Origin: Alphaproteobacteria bacterium
GTDB taxonomy: Bacteria > Pseudomonadota > Alphaproteobacteria > Paracaedibacterales > CAITNM01
Reading direction: 5' to 3'
NCBI GenBank assembly: GCA_021298215.1
Contig: JAJTEE010000004.1
Coordinates: 1 to 64,000, forward strand
Length of the DNA: 64,000 nt
Shown: positions 18,867 to 29,700 of the stretch, in pieces
How positions within the stretch are numbered: position 1 is the first letter of the stretch
Layout of the letters: each line of letters starts with the position of its first letter
Made by a program: the position numbers and the translations under genes
Notes under the pieces: generated by a model
The model's database searches: none
The model's input: only the letters and a program-made list of their open reading frames with translations
What the model was told of the DNA's origin: nothing

Positions 18867-19645
18867 TTATAGTAACATTCCAGCATCCTTTTAATTTCCA
18901 TTGTGCTTGCTCTTTCATACGCGTAGGCTATCGCTTTTTTAGTCAACTTTAAATGTTGGGGTATCCCTGTTAGAAAGTAACTTACTAAGCGCTGATTGCT
19001 ATGCTCACTAGCTATAGTGCATAAAAGATTTGTCTCATATCTATTAAGATCAAATTGAAAATAATTAATAAGCAACACTGATATCTCTGCTAATGATTCA
19101 TCCTTTGCCATAAATTTTAGTCTATCAATAATATCTTCCTTCATAAAATAGCCAGGCTGTTTACTCAAAAATGCAACCATTTCTAGCCATCTTAGATCAA
19201 TAGCTTTATCAAAAGCATACAGCATAAAACCTCGGTTCGGTTTTAATCCCTCAGGAAGACGAAATAACACATAAGCATATTTTATCTCCCTAGCTTCGTC
19301 TACAATTATGCGCAACAAAGCATTGGCAGAAATTGTTTTATCTGCCTCAGGCGCCAGCATTAATAACATAAGTATCTTTGGACAAGATGTGTGCTCGGCT
19401 GCCATTTGAACCCCAGCAAGATTTGGACCTTTTTGCGTTTTTGGAATATACAGTAAAGATTCCACAGTATGTTCGTATCCCAAACGAGCCGCCCTAATTA
19501 AAAATAAATTAGTATCTTGAGTTGAATAATTCTCTATCCAGTTTCTTACAAAGACACGAAACTCATGATCTTCTTCAAAAGTGCTACAAAACAATCCTTG
19601 GAAAAAAGTACCTAATACTAATAATCTAACCACAAAACGATGCAT
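18839..19645 (-). CDS. Secreted ankyrin-like protein
   Basis: 268 residues with signal peptide [20 protein letters not shown]. The mature region contains degenerate ankyrin-like helical pairs, for example [21 protein letters not shown] and [20 protein letters not shown], repeating roughly every 30-40 residues. Ankyrin proteins of intracellular bacteria often act on host proteins, but this one shows no feature beyond the signal peptide to prove export from the cell. It converges on hslU and overlaps its end by 28 bp. Confidence 0.65.
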   Translation of the reverse strand: MHRFVVRLLVLGTFFQGLFCSTFEEDHEFRVFVRNWIENYSTQDTNLFLIRAARLGYEHTVESLLYIPKTQKGPNLAGVQMAAEHTSCPKILMLLMLAPEADKTISANALLRIIVDEAREIKYAYVLFRLPEGLKPNRGFMLYAFDKAIDLRWLEMVAFLSKQPGYFMKEDIIDRLKFMAKDESLAEISVLLINYFQFDLNRYETNLLCTIASEHSNQRLVSYFLTGIPQHLKLTKKAIAYAYERASTMEIKRMLECYYNYRMNFDRS

Positions 19646-19719
19646 TGTTCTTTAAATAAGATGATTTAAGGAAACTATGTTATATCAACAACAATATTAA
19701 AGAAAGAAAAAAGCTTAAA

Positions 19720-20529
19720 CTAATACATTTTCCGAAATGCGCGGCGATGCATCACAAAACCGCTCGTTAGAATGCCGATACTGACAATAGTTACAATAAT
19801 CGTTGCCAACGCATTTAGCTCAGGCGTCACACCGGTTCTCACGCTAGAAAAAACAAGTATCGGTAATGTTGTAGAACCTGGTCCTGCCAAAAAACTTGCT
19901 ATAACCACATCATCTAAAGATAAAGCAAAAGCCAGTAACCACCCAGCAAGTAAAGAGGGAGAAATAAGTGGCAAGGTGATTTTAAAAAATACTGTTGAGG
20001 GTTTTGCCCCTAAATCCATCGCAGCTTCTATCATTGACTGATCAAAATCCACCAATCGCGCTTGCACAATAAGGTATACATACGACATCGTCAATGTAAT
20101 ATGCGCAATAATAATGGTTAACATGCCACGCTCAGATGGCCAACCAATCGCACGTTCTAAGGTCACAAACATTAAAAGTAGCGCAAGACCTGTAATCACT
20201 TCTGGCATCACAAGCGGCGCTGAAATTAATCCGCTAAATAAAGTTTTCCCGCGAAATCTTTTAAAACGTATCATGGTAATAGCTGCCATCGTTCCAAAGG
20301 CAACCGCTAACGTTGCCACAATCGAAGCTATTTCAAAACTATTTAGAACAGCACGAATCAACGCATCATCTTCAAATAGTTTTTTATACCAATGTAATGA
20401 GAATCCAGCCCAAACCCCAATAATTCTTGAATCATTAAACGAATACACCATCAAATAAAGAATAGGAATGTATAGAAAACCATATCCAAAAATCAGGGCA
20501 CCTAAATTAAATTTAGAAAAACGAATCAT
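19720..20529 (-). CDS. potI: Polyamine ABC transporter permease PotI
   Basis: Inner-membrane permease, 269 residues, six helices. Seen: EAAMDLGAKPSTVFFKITLPLI, the EAA loop that contacts the ATPase, and LSLDDVVIASFLAGPGSTTLP, typical of PotC/PotI. Its ATG overlaps the potH stop by four bases (ATGA). Last gene of the leftward tauE-potFGHI series. Confidence 0.92.
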   Translation of the reverse strand: MIRFSKFNLGALIFGYGFLYIPILYLMVYSFNDSRIIGVWAGFSLHWYKKLFEDDALIRAVLNSFEIASIVATLAVAFGTMAAITMIRFKRFRGKTLFSGLISAPLVMPEVITGLALLLMFVTLERAIGWPSERGMLTIIIAHITLTMSYVYLIVQARLVDFDQSMIEAAMDLGAKPSTVFFKITLPLISPSLLAGWLLAFALSLDDVVIASFLAGPGSTTLPILVFSSVRTGVTPELNALATIIVTIVSIGILTSGFVMHRRAFRKMY

Positions 20530-21482
20530 GCCTGCGCCGCCTTTTCCGTTGCTTCTAGCTGACGATTCTTTAACATCATAATCGGCACCACAAATAACAG
20601 TATCATTAATACCGCCACAGCACTCGCTAAAGGCCAGTTACGATTATTAAAAAATTCCCACCACAATACGCGTCCAATGGTGACCGTTTCTGGCCCTCCT
20701 AAAATTTCAGGGATAACAAACTCGCCGATTGCGGGCAAAAATACCAAAATAATGCCGGCAATCATTCCTTGTTTTGATAAAGGCACGGTGATTGACCAAA
20801 AAGCACGCCACGGCGTACATCCTAAATCATGAGCTGCTTCTATAAAATCCTTATTAATTTTAATTAGCGAGGCATAAATTGGAAAAACCATAAAAGGCAA
20901 ATAACAATAAATAATGCCTAAGCAAACCGCCGCATCATTATCAAGCAATTGCAATGGACTGCCAATAATATGCAGTTTCAACAAAATGCTATTTACAAGA
21001 CCTTTGCTACTTAACATTGCCATCCAGGCATACACCCTTATAAGAAAAGATGTCCAGAATGGAAGCGCAATCATCAGCAACAACGCCATACGCCATGATA
21101 TTTTCACACGCGAAATACTATACGCAATCATATAGCCAATAATTAGGCACCCAGCTGTTGAAAAAAGAGAAATTCTTAAAGAACTAAAAACCGTATGCAG
21201 ATAAAAATTATCGGTCAGTACCGTCCAATAACTTTCAAAATGTAGACGAATTTTTAAAAGCAGATCCGGCGTCCACTCAATAATATTTCGAAACGGCGGC
21301 ATACTAACCTGCAATTCCGAAAAACTAATTTTAACGATGATAAGAAAAGGAAAAAGGAAAAATACGGCAAGCCACGCATAAGGCACAGAAATCACAAGCC
21401 ATTTATCGCGCAATTGACCAATTATGTAGCGAAGCTCACTCCATAAAAAATCTCCAAAATGCCTCATTAATTGTGTAATCAT
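20526..21482 (-). CDS. potH: Polyamine ABC transporter permease PotH
   Basis: Partner permease, 318 residues, with the longer N-terminal extension usual for PotB/PotH. EAA loop EAAHDLGCTPWRAFWSITVP; nearby FLPAIGEFVIPEILGGPE is characteristic of PotH. The starts and stops of potG, potH and potI overlap as ATGA, which indicates tight translational coupling. Confidence 0.92.
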   Translation of the reverse strand: MITQLMRHFGDFLWSELRYIIGQLRDKWLVISVPYAWLAVFFLFPFLIIVKISFSELQVSMPPFRNIIEWTPDLLLKIRLHFESYWTVLTDNFYLHTVFSSLRISLFSTAGCLIIGYMIAYSISRVKISWRMALLLMIALPFWTSFLIRVYAWMAMLSSKGLVNSILLKLHIIGSPLQLLDNDAAVCLGIIYCYLPFMVFPIYASLIKINKDFIEAAHDLGCTPWRAFWSITVPLSKQGMIAGIILVFLPAIGEFVIPEILGGPETVTIGRVLWWEFFNNRNWPLASAVAVLMILLFVVPIMMLKNRQLEATEKAAQA

Positions 21483-22630
21483 ACGCTCAAAACAACTCCA
21501 TTTTCAGGACGCCAATACAAATACACTTCATCATCCCACTTCACATCACGCTCAGATAAACGCAAAAGATTCGGCATCGATGCTTGAACTATTTTTCCAG
21601 ATTCCAACTGCACGTGATAAATACTAATGTCCCCTAAATACCCAATTTCACGCACAATTCCTTTCGTGCAATTACGACCCAAATTAGGGTTTGGGTTGGT
21701 GGAAATCATCACTTTTTCCGGACGCAGAGCAACCGTGACATTTGCACCCACCGGCATTGATGCAGCATGCGTCACATATAATTCACATCCAGCTTCAGAA
21801 GATTCAATCAAAACATGGTCTGGTTCATCTTCTACCACAACACCTTCAAACATATTCATTGAACCAATAAATTCTGCCACAAAACGTGAATGAGGAAACT
21901 CATAAATCTCGTGTGGCTGGCCTATTTGCCTAATCTGACCTTCATCCATAATTCCAATGCGACTTGACATTGTCATTGCTTCTTCTTGATCATGCGTTAC
22001 GAAAACGAAGGTGATTCCTACTCTCTCTTGAATATTCACTAATTCGAATTGCGTTTTTTCTCGTAGCTTCTTATCCAGCGCCCCCAGCGGTTCATCCAGC
22101 AACAATAATTTTGGCCTCTTTGCAAGACTTCGCGCTAAGGCAACACGCTGTTGTTGACCACCAGAAAGCCTATTTGGCTTGCGATCCTTATATTTTCTGA
22201 GCTGCACCAAATCTAAAACTTCATCAACACGCTCATTGATCTGAGCCTTAGATAATTTTTCTTGCTTTAATCCAAAGCTAATATTTTCTTCAACCGTCAT
22301 ATGCGGAAATAAAGCATAAGATTGAAACATCATGCTTACAGGGCGTTTATAGGGGGGAAGATCTGTTATATCGAGATCATCCACGACAATCCGTCCACTA
22401 GAAGGTTTTTCAAGCCCAGCGAGAATACGCAATAAAGTAGACTTTCCACACCCCGAAGCCCCTAATAACGCAAAAAGTTCGCCGCGATAAATAGAAAGAG
22501 AAAGATTTTTTACAGCAACCGCCGCGCCAAAATTCTTGTTAACGTTCTCAATTAATACATATGGTTTAACACTTGGATCTTGCCATGGCTCAAGATTTTT
22601 TAAGTGCTCTTTTTTCCTAATAATCGACAT
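21479..22630 (-). CDS. potG: Polyamine ABC transporter ATP-binding protein PotG
   Basis: ATPase of the importer, 383 residues: Walker A LLGASGCGKST, Q-loop MMFQSYALFPHM, signature LSGGQQQRVALARSL, Walker B LLLLDEPLGALD, switch FVTHDQEEA, and a C-terminal TOBE-type regulatory domain (about 285-383). The DLPPYKRP segment is typical of the PotA/PotG branch. Lies between the binding protein gene and potH. Confidence 0.94.
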   Translation of the reverse strand: MSIIRKKEHLKNLEPWQDPSVKPYVLIENVNKNFGAAVAVKNLSLSIYRGELFALLGASGCGKSTLLRILAGLEKPSSGRIVVDDLDITDLPPYKRPVSMMFQSYALFPHMTVEENISFGLKQEKLSKAQINERVDEVLDLVQLRKYKDRKPNRLSGGQQQRVALARSLAKRPKLLLLDEPLGALDKKLREKTQFELVNIQERVGITFVFVTHDQEEAMTMSSRIGIMDEGQIRQIGQPHEIYEFPHSRFVAEFIGSMNMFEGVVVEDEPDHVLIESSEAGCELYVTHAASMPVGANVTVALRPEKVMISTNPNPNLGRNCTKGIVREIGYLGDISIYHVQLESGKIVQASMPNLLRLSERDVKWDDEVYLYWRPENGVVLSV

Positions 22631-22643
22631 AACTTAATCTTTC

Positions 22644-23774
22644 CTAATAATCATTAAGACGTATTTTTGCCCAAACTCTTGTGCGCTCACGTTCAAATTG
22701 TAACTCTTCTGCTGTTTTGGGTGGAGCATTTAAAAACAATTTTTTCCAAGTGCTTTTATGGGGGTAGATTCCTTCATTTGATAGAATTTCTCTTGGCAAA
22801 TATTCTTTTGCTCTTTTTACAGAAACCGCATGCGCAGTGTTTTTTGCAATACGCGCTGCCACATGGGGTTTTAATAAGAAATTAATAAATGCATGCGCAT
22901 TTTTAGGATGTGGAGCTCCTTTCGGAATAGCAATAGCATCAATCCAAACCGCTGCTCCTTCTGGTGGTATAAAGTATTCAATATTTTTCCCTTGCTCACG
23001 CGCCTCAGCAATTGCTGTTTGTGCTTCTCCAGACCAAACAAGCGCTAATGCAATATCTCCCAAAACCATATCGTTCACCACCCTATAGGAAGTGAATCTC
23101 CTAATGTAAGGACGCATTTTCATCAAATGTTGTGCCGCCAAATCAAGCTCTTCTGATGACACAGAGTTCGGATCTTTTCCTAAATACATTAATACATAAG
23201 GCAATACATCAACGCCTTCCTCAAGAAGGGAAATGCCGTGCCTTTCTATCTTTTTTAGATGAGCAGGATCAAACAATAACCCCAAATTTCTTGCAAAACC
23301 TTCCGGGAAAATTTCCTTCAGAACATCTTTGTTATATGCAATTCCAATGGTTCCAAAAAAATACGGCACAGAATACGCAAGATCTTTATCGACCGTCTTT
23401 ACCCACTTCACTACATCATCATCAAGTTCTTTTAAATTAGGAATCAATTTCTTATCAAGTTTTTGATAAACCCCGGCTTGAATTTGCCATGCTAAGTAAG
23501 GAGTAGTAGTGGGGAACACTACATCAAAGCCACTATTACTAGCTAAAAGCTTTGCCTCTAATACTTCATTATTGTCATAGGCATCCAAGCGCACCGTAAT
23601 TCCAGTTTCGTTTTCAAATTCTTTGATTGTTTCCACATCAATTAATCCATACCAGCAATACACATTAACGTAGCGACCTTCGGCATGCGTTGCAGATGGC
23701 TGAAAATAATACCAACCAGCGGTACTTATAATGCCAAAAATTAAAACTAAACGAAATAAAAAGCGTGAGAACAT
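22644..23774 (-). CDS. potF: Polyamine-binding periplasmic protein, PotF-like
   Basis: 376-residue solute-binding protein with an N-terminal signal anchor. It aligns by eye along its whole length with PotF: NEVLEAKLLASNSGFDVVFP, LGKDPNS.S, LMKMRPYIRRF, and ERTRVWAKI at the end. Pocket positions differ from E. coli PotF by eye: WSDYI reads WYGLI and GWAGD reads VWSGE, while an Asp in WIDAIAIP is kept. The ligand may therefore be another polyamine or cationic amine. Its ATG overlaps the upstream tauE stop (TAATG). Confidence 0.88.
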   Translation of the reverse strand: MFSRFLFRLVLIFGIISTAGWYYFQPSATHAEGRYVNVYCWYGLIDVETIKEFENETGITVRLDAYDNNEVLEAKLLASNSGFDVVFPTTTPYLAWQIQAGVYQKLDKKLIPNLKELDDDVVKWVKTVDKDLAYSVPYFFGTIGIAYNKDVLKEIFPEGFARNLGLLFDPAHLKKIERHGISLLEEGVDVLPYVLMYLGKDPNSVSSEELDLAAQHLMKMRPYIRRFTSYRVVNDMVLGDIALALVWSGEAQTAIAEAREQGKNIEYFIPPEGAAVWIDAIAIPKGAPHPKNAHAFINFLLKPHVAARIAKNTAHAVSVKRAKEYLPREILSNEGIYPHKSTWKKLFLNAPPKTAEELQFERERTRVWAKIRLNDY

Positions 23775-24856
23775 TACATACGCCGAGTTATGTAATTATT
23801 AGCAAATTGCATAATACACGCAAAAATTGTCACGCAGACAAGAGAAATCACTGTGTACTCTACAGGAAAATCATGAGCATATTGAGCAATAGGCAGCATC
23901 CATTTTTGCTCAGGCATGGCCTGAATTTTTTTTAACACAGAAGGAAACTTATGAAAGAAATTTTGACTTCTGGATGTTGTTTGCCAATGTACAGCCTTCA
24001 AATCAAGATACATTTTTAAGGCAATAGCCATTAAAACAATGCTACCAAATACTTTCAATGTTTGCGTGCGAAACTTATATGCCAAACGTGATCCAATCAA
24101 CGATCCAATAATACTACTAATGCTGAGTATAACCAGCAAAACAAAATCAACCGGCGCCCTACCAATACTTGTAATAAACGTTACTACCACATTGATACCA
24201 AAACCAGCCAATAATGAAGTTCCTGCAACAACAGGCGAACTACGCCCCAATAAGTACATAATAATCGGCGCCATTAAAAGGCTATTACCACCACCTATAC
24301 TGGTTGTAATGGTGCCTGTCAAAAATCCAACCCCAAGCGGCACCAAAATACTCATTTCAACTCGGGATCTGAGAAAAATCTTATGCCACGGAAAGTAGAT
24401 CATCCATCGGCGCATCATCGCACCCTTTTCTACACGAGGCTGAATTGGACGTTGTGATTGAATGAAAGTGATAACACTACTAATGATCACGACGAAAAAA
24501 ACAATGATTTTTAAGACAGCATAACTCCCTGCTTTACTTTCAACCTGCGTAAGGGTTAATCCTTCCACTAAAGCACCCGCAAGGCCGCCCATAAATAAAT
24601 ACCATGCCAAACTAAGATCGACATCTCGCTCTTGCTGATAGGCTAGAAATCCGCTGAAATTAGTACCCACTGAGTTATTTAATTGGGTAGCAATTGCTAC
24701 AACGGAAGGAACACCTATACTCATCAAGCTAGGCGTGATAAGAATTCCACCACCAATCCCTAACATAGATGATAAAATACCACCACCTAAACCTATTGCA
24801 AAAAGCAAAGGCAAAGATAAATAAACATCAGCCATTGGTAAATATACGAGTTCCAT
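23774..24856 (-). CDS. TauE/SafE family membrane transporter
   Basis: 360 residues, eight to nine helices. Two homologous glycine-rich halves are visible: GGGILSSMLGIGGGILITPSL near the N-terminus and GTITTSIGGGNSLLMAPII in the second half, the TauE/SafE pattern. The family exports sulfite or other organosulfur anions in some members; the substrate here is unknown. First gene of the leftward unit and overlapping potF, so it is probably co-expressed with the polyamine importer. An in-frame ATG seven codons later is an alternative start. Confidence 0.85.
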   Translation of the reverse strand: MELVYLPMADVYLSLPLLFAIGLGGGILSSMLGIGGGILITPSLMSIGVPSVVAIATQLNNSVGTNFSGFLAYQQERDVDLSLAWYLFMGGLAGALVEGLTLTQVESKAGSYAVLKIIVFFVVIISSVITFIQSQRPIQPRVEKGAMMRRWMIYFPWHKIFLRSRVEMSILVPLGVGFLTGTITTSIGGGNSLLMAPIIMYLLGRSSPVVAGTSLLAGFGINVVVTFITSIGRAPVDFVLLVILSISSIIGSLIGSRLAYKFRTQTLKVFGSIVLMAIALKMYLDLKAVHWQTTSRSQNFFHKFPSVLKKIQAMPEQKWMLPIAQYAHDFPVEYTVISLVCVTIFACIMQFANNYITRRM

Positions 24857-25027
24857 TATTCTATAATAAACTATTTTTTTGAACTTGTCAGGGCTGCAAA
24901 ACTAGAAAATTCCTCTTCTTGAAATATTAATTTCTTGTTAGCTTTATTATTATCAAACTAGAAATGGAACTCCCGTTTATAGCTAAATAATTTTTTGGAA
25001 TAAAGCTTTATAAATGATGAAAATAGT

Positions 25028-25921
25028 ATGACCCGAATTATCGCCGGCACCAGCAATCCAAAACTAGCACAACAGCTCAGTAAAGACCTTAATATCAAAT
25101 CCACAATAACTCATATCAAACGATTTCAAGATGGCGAATTACGAATACAGATAATAGATAATATACGTGATGATGACGTAATCATTGTGCAATCAACATC
25201 AAAACCCACCAATGATAATCTAATCGAATTGTTATTGCTAATAGATGCAGCAAAGCATGCCGGAGCAAATTGTATTACCGCTCTCATTCCGTATTTTGGG
25301 TATAGCCGCCAAGATAAGCCCTCATACCCTTTTGGTCCTGTCTCAGCTCGTCTAGTTGCAACTCTTCTTGAAGCAACAGGAGCTCATCATGTAATAACAC
25401 TTGATCTTCATTCACAACATTCAGAAGAGTTCTTTAAAATAAACATAAAAAACATAGACGCAACCGCCCTTTTCATTGAGCCACTTAAGAACCGCTCAAA
25501 TATTGTGATTGTTTCACCAGATAGTGGAGGCACTACACGAGCACGCAAATTAAGTGAATTACTCAAAACAGACTTAGCGGTCATTAATAAAACCAGGCAA
25601 GCCCCTAATATATGTCAAATGGACAAAATAACAGGTAATGTTTCAAATCATCACTGTATCATTATTGATGATATTATCGATACCGGGAAAACTTTATGTA
25701 AAGCCACAGATCTCTTGGTGCAATGCGGAGCCTTATCAGTTGAAGCCTTTGCAAGCCACGCTGTACTCTCAGGACAAGCAGCTTCTGATTTGGAAAACTC
25801 GCCACTTAAAAAAATCACCATTACAAATAGCATCACTCATGAAAATCTCCCCAGTAAATTCGAAATATTAAATATTGCACCTTTATTCATACAAAATTTG
25901 CAAAAAATAATTAAAAATTAG
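25028..25921 (+). CDS. prs: Ribose-phosphate pyrophosphokinase
   Basis: Makes PRPP from ribose 5-phosphate and ATP for nucleotide, His and Trp synthesis. Seen: FQDGELRIQI, ALIPYFGYSRQDKPS (ATP loop; the usual YARQDRK is diverged), TLDLHSQHSEEFF, VVSPDSGG-like VSPDSGGTTRAR, and the PRPP loop IIIDDIIDTGKT. At 297 residues it is slightly short and divergent from the standard enzyme of about 310, so it may be a paralogue. Single gene. Confidence 0.88.
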   Translation: MTRIIAGTSNPKLAQQLSKDLNIKSTITHIKRFQDGELRIQIIDNIRDDDVIIVQSTSKPTNDNLIELLLLIDAAKHAGANCITALIPYFGYSRQDKPSYPFGPVSARLVATLLEATGAHHVITLDLHSQHSEEFFKINIKNIDATALFIEPLKNRSNIVIVSPDSGGTTRARKLSELLKTDLAVINKTRQAPNICQMDKITGNVSNHHCIIIDDIIDTGKTLCKATDLLVQCGALSVEAFASHAVLSGQAASDLENSPLKKITITNSITHENLPSKFEILNIAPLFIQNLQKIIKN

Positions 25922-26179
25922 CAATTTATTATGTATCTTCATTTAGACCTTCTTCTAGTTTTTATAAATAATACCATCTCTGTAATGTAATTCTTAAGTA
26001 CTGTGTCAAGCAGTAGCGCTATAAAAAACTTAATACTTTTAAATTACTGATATATTTATTAAAAAAACAAAAAATAAAGCATTGATCAAATATTTTGCTA
26101 TTTTTTGTACAGTATATTAATTTAATTTTAACTATTTAGTCGTATAGTCGAATCAATATCGATAAGTGCATGTAGTACG

Positions 26180-26632
26180 ATGAAAGAAGAATATTTTAAC
26201 TCAGTCCAATCTTTAGAGCGCCTTCACCGCTTGTTTTTAGATGTGGTAAAAGCAGAATTAGATCACTTAGGCATCTTTGATATAAACAACGTACAAACAA
26301 TTGTGTTATGTAACATTGGACCTAATCAATTGACCATAGGTGAACTAACAAACAGAGGCTATTATCTTGGCTCGAATGTGTCATACAACCTACGCAAAAT
26401 GGTTCAAAATGAATACATTCTTCAAATTCCAACTCCGCATGATCGCCGTTCTTGTCATGTAAAGCTATCTCCAAAAGGATTGGAACTTTACAAAAAATTT
26501 GACAGAATTTTCCAAAGTCACGCAGAAGGCTTGAATAAAAAAGAAGGAAAAGAAACCTTGGCCTTGTTGGGAAGTTCTTTACAAAAATTAGAACGTTTTT
26601 GGAATGATGTTTCAGCTAAGGATAAGCGCTAA
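26180..26632 (+). CDS. MarR-type winged-helix regulator, LdtR-like
   Basis: 150-residue winged-helix protein. LERLHRLFLDVVKAELD, NNVQTIVLCNIG, LTIGELTNRGYYLGSNVSYNLRKMV and HDRRSCHVKLSPKG closely resemble LdtR-type regulators of alphaproteobacteria, one of which controls an L,D-transpeptidase gene and stress tolerance in Liberibacter. No transpeptidase gene is adjacent. It has a 258-bp AT-rich upstream region with room for its own operator. Confidence 0.85.
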   Translation: MKEEYFNSVQSLERLHRLFLDVVKAELDHLGIFDINNVQTIVLCNIGPNQLTIGELTNRGYYLGSNVSYNLRKMVQNEYILQIPTPHDRRSCHVKLSPKGLELYKKFDRIFQSHAEGLNKKEGKETLALLGSSLQKLERFWNDVSAKDKR

Positions 26633-26714
26633 AGTTTATCCTTTAAAGCTAGAAACTCTTGAAAACAATTCCTGAGTTCGGCACATTATGGATACTATTA
26701 TTTACTAGCATCGC

Positions 26715-29700
26715 ATGGCCGAATTCATTCATTTACGCGTACATAGCGCCTATTCTCTAGCAGAAGGCGCTATAAAAATTCAGTCTATACCCAAACTTTG
26801 CCAAAAATTTGATCAGCCTGCTGTTGCTATTACGGATACTAACAACCTTTTTGGCGCCCTTGAAATTGCCATGCTATGCGCAAGCTCTGGTATACAGCCC
26901 ATTACAGGCTGTGAGCTCAACATTAAAATTAATAATATAACCGGTCCTTTGGTACTTCTTGTCGCCTCAAAAGAAGGATACAAGAACCTGCTTGATCTCG
27001 TCAGCTTTCTTTATTTAAACCCAACACCCAACCACGACTCTTTGTGCGTTCCCTTTGATTATCTAAAAGACCGCACAAAAGGTCTTATTGCCTTAACAGG
27101 GGGCGTGGAAGGTGTTTGGGGACAACTTTTATCAATATCCTTACAAAATGATGCAAAAGATCAAAAAGTAACTGACGAGGCCAATGACTTCTTGATACAA
27201 CTCAAAACACTTTTCGCAGATAGCCTTTACATAGAACTTCAACGTCATGGCACTAATAATGAGCAAGTATTGGAGAGTACTTTTATTGAAAAAGCATACG
27301 AACACAATATTCCACTTGTTGCAACCAACAATGCCTATTTTTCTGATCCTAGCTACTTTGAAGCTCACGATGCCCTCCTTTGCATTGCAAACAGTACCTA
27401 CGTTACCCAGGATGATCGCCGTACAGTAACTCCTCATCACTATTTCAAAAGCTCCGACGAAATGGTAGCGCTATTTAAAGATCTCCCTGAAGCTATTCAA
27501 AATACTGTCGCTATTGCCAAACGCTGTCGCTTCATGCCAACCGTTCATGATCCTATCCTCCCTCATTTTGATAGCGACAATGGGCGCAGCGAAGAAGAGG
27601 AACTGCTCGTTCAAGCCCAAGAAGGTCTAGAAAAGCGCCTGCAAAAAGAGGTCTTCTCGCGCTTTGAAGAAAACTCTCACTCACAAATCCGCCAGCAATA
27701 CCAAGAGCGCCTCAATTATGAGATAGGCATCATCAAGCACATGGGCTTTTGTGGCTATTTTTTAATTGTTGCTGATTTCATCAAATGGGCTAAATCTCAA
27801 AAAATTCCTGTAGGACCAGGTCGTGGATCAGGAGCTGGTTCCTTAGTTGCATGGTCGCTTACCATCACGGATATGGATCCCATTCGATTCACCCTAATTT
27901 TTGAACGCTTTTTAAATCCAGAACGCGTTTCCATGCCGGACTTTGATATCGACTTCTGCCAAGATCGTCGCGACGAGGTATTACAATATGTGCAGCAAAA
28001 ATACGGCAGCGACAAAGTTGCACACATTATCACCTTTGGTAAACTTCAAGCACGAGCTGTGCTTCGCGATGTCGGACGGGTATTACAAATCCCTTATCCC
28101 GTTGTTGATCGCATCTGCAAGCTCGTTCCTAATAACCCAGCTAACCCTGTTACTCTAGAGCAAGCAATTGAGATAGAACCAGCCATTCGCCAAGCATGCG
28201 ATGAAGATGATACGGTTGCAAAAATGGTTGAAATCGGCAAAAAACTTGAAGGTTTATACCGACATGCCTCAACCCATGCAGCAGGCGTCGTTATTGGAGA
28301 CCGACCTTTAACTGAACTCGTTCCTCTTTTCAAAGATGAAAGCTCTAGCCTGCCCGCAACGCAATTCAGCATGAAATACGTTGAATTAGCAGGACTTGTA
28401 AAATTCGATTTCTTAGGCCTCAAAACCCTCAGCATTATCGAACATGCGTGTCAAATTGTTCGTGCATCAAATCCCATTTTTGCTGATTTTACAATTCAAT
28501 CTATTCCTCTCGATGATAAAAAAACGTTTGAGCTGTTATGCAACGTTAATGTTGTCGGCATCTTCCAGCTGGAAAGTGCCGGTATGCGTGATGTGTTACG
28601 TAAGCTTCGCCCTGATCGCTTTGAAGATCTCATCGCCCTTGTTGCTCTATATCGTCCAGGCCCAATGGATGATATTCCAAGATATCTTGCCTGTAAGCAT
28701 GGTCAAGAACCTGTTGTATTCTTGGCACCTGAGCTTGAATCTATCCTTGCCCCTACATACGGCGTTATGGTCTACCAGGAGCAGGTTATGCAAATAGCTC
28801 AGGTAATTGGTGGATATACTCTGGGTGCCGCTGACATGCTTCGTCGCGCCATGGGTAAAAAAATCAAAGCAGAAATGGATGCGCAGCGCGAAAAATTTAC
28901 AAGTGGCGCCATTGAAAAAGGCATCACCCCGGGAATAGCCACGACACTCTTTGATCAAATGGCTAAGTTCGCAGGGTATGGATTCAACAAATCACACTCT
29001 GCCCCTTATGCCCTTTTGGCCTATCAAACGGCATATCTCAAAGCTAACTTTCCAACAGCTTTCTTTGCTGCATCCATGAGTGCTGACATGCACAATACCG
29101 ACAAAATTAATGCGTACAAACAAGATATGGACCGCATGGGATTGGTATTGTTACCGCCCGATATTAATCATTCTTTTGCTCAGTTCACTGCTGAAGGAGA
29201 TGCAGTGCGTTTTGGCTTAAGTGCCATTAAAAATGTTGGTGAACAAGCGATTAATGCCATTGCCGAAGTACGCGGTAACCTATGTTTTACAAATATGACA
29301 AATTTCATCGAGCGCGTTGATGCAAAATATTTAAACAAACGTCTTCTCGAAAATCTAATCCAGGCTGGAGCATTTGACTGCCTAGAACCTAATAGAAGAG
29401 CACTTTTTGAAGCTATAGAACATATCAGCTACATCGCTTCAAAAAAAGCAGAGGCTGCTAAAAGCACCCAGAAAAGTTTATTTGGGGGTGATATTGATCA
29501 TGGCGTTGCATTCAAACTACCTGATATGCCTGCTTGGGATGGCTTAACATCTTTGCAAAAAGAATTTGAAGCTCTCGGATTTTACCTTTCGGATCATCCT
29601 CTCAATGCTTATAAACACCAGCTTGATCAGCTTCATCTAACTCCTTCATCCGCTTTTGCGAGCACATCTTCTAATGCCATTCGTATAGCGGGCGTCTTGC

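Noticed and set aside
25922-26179. Possible non-coding RNA in one of the longest gaps in the window.
   Set aside because: Low-complexity AT-rich sequence with no stable stem, promoter-terminator pair or known RNA motif.
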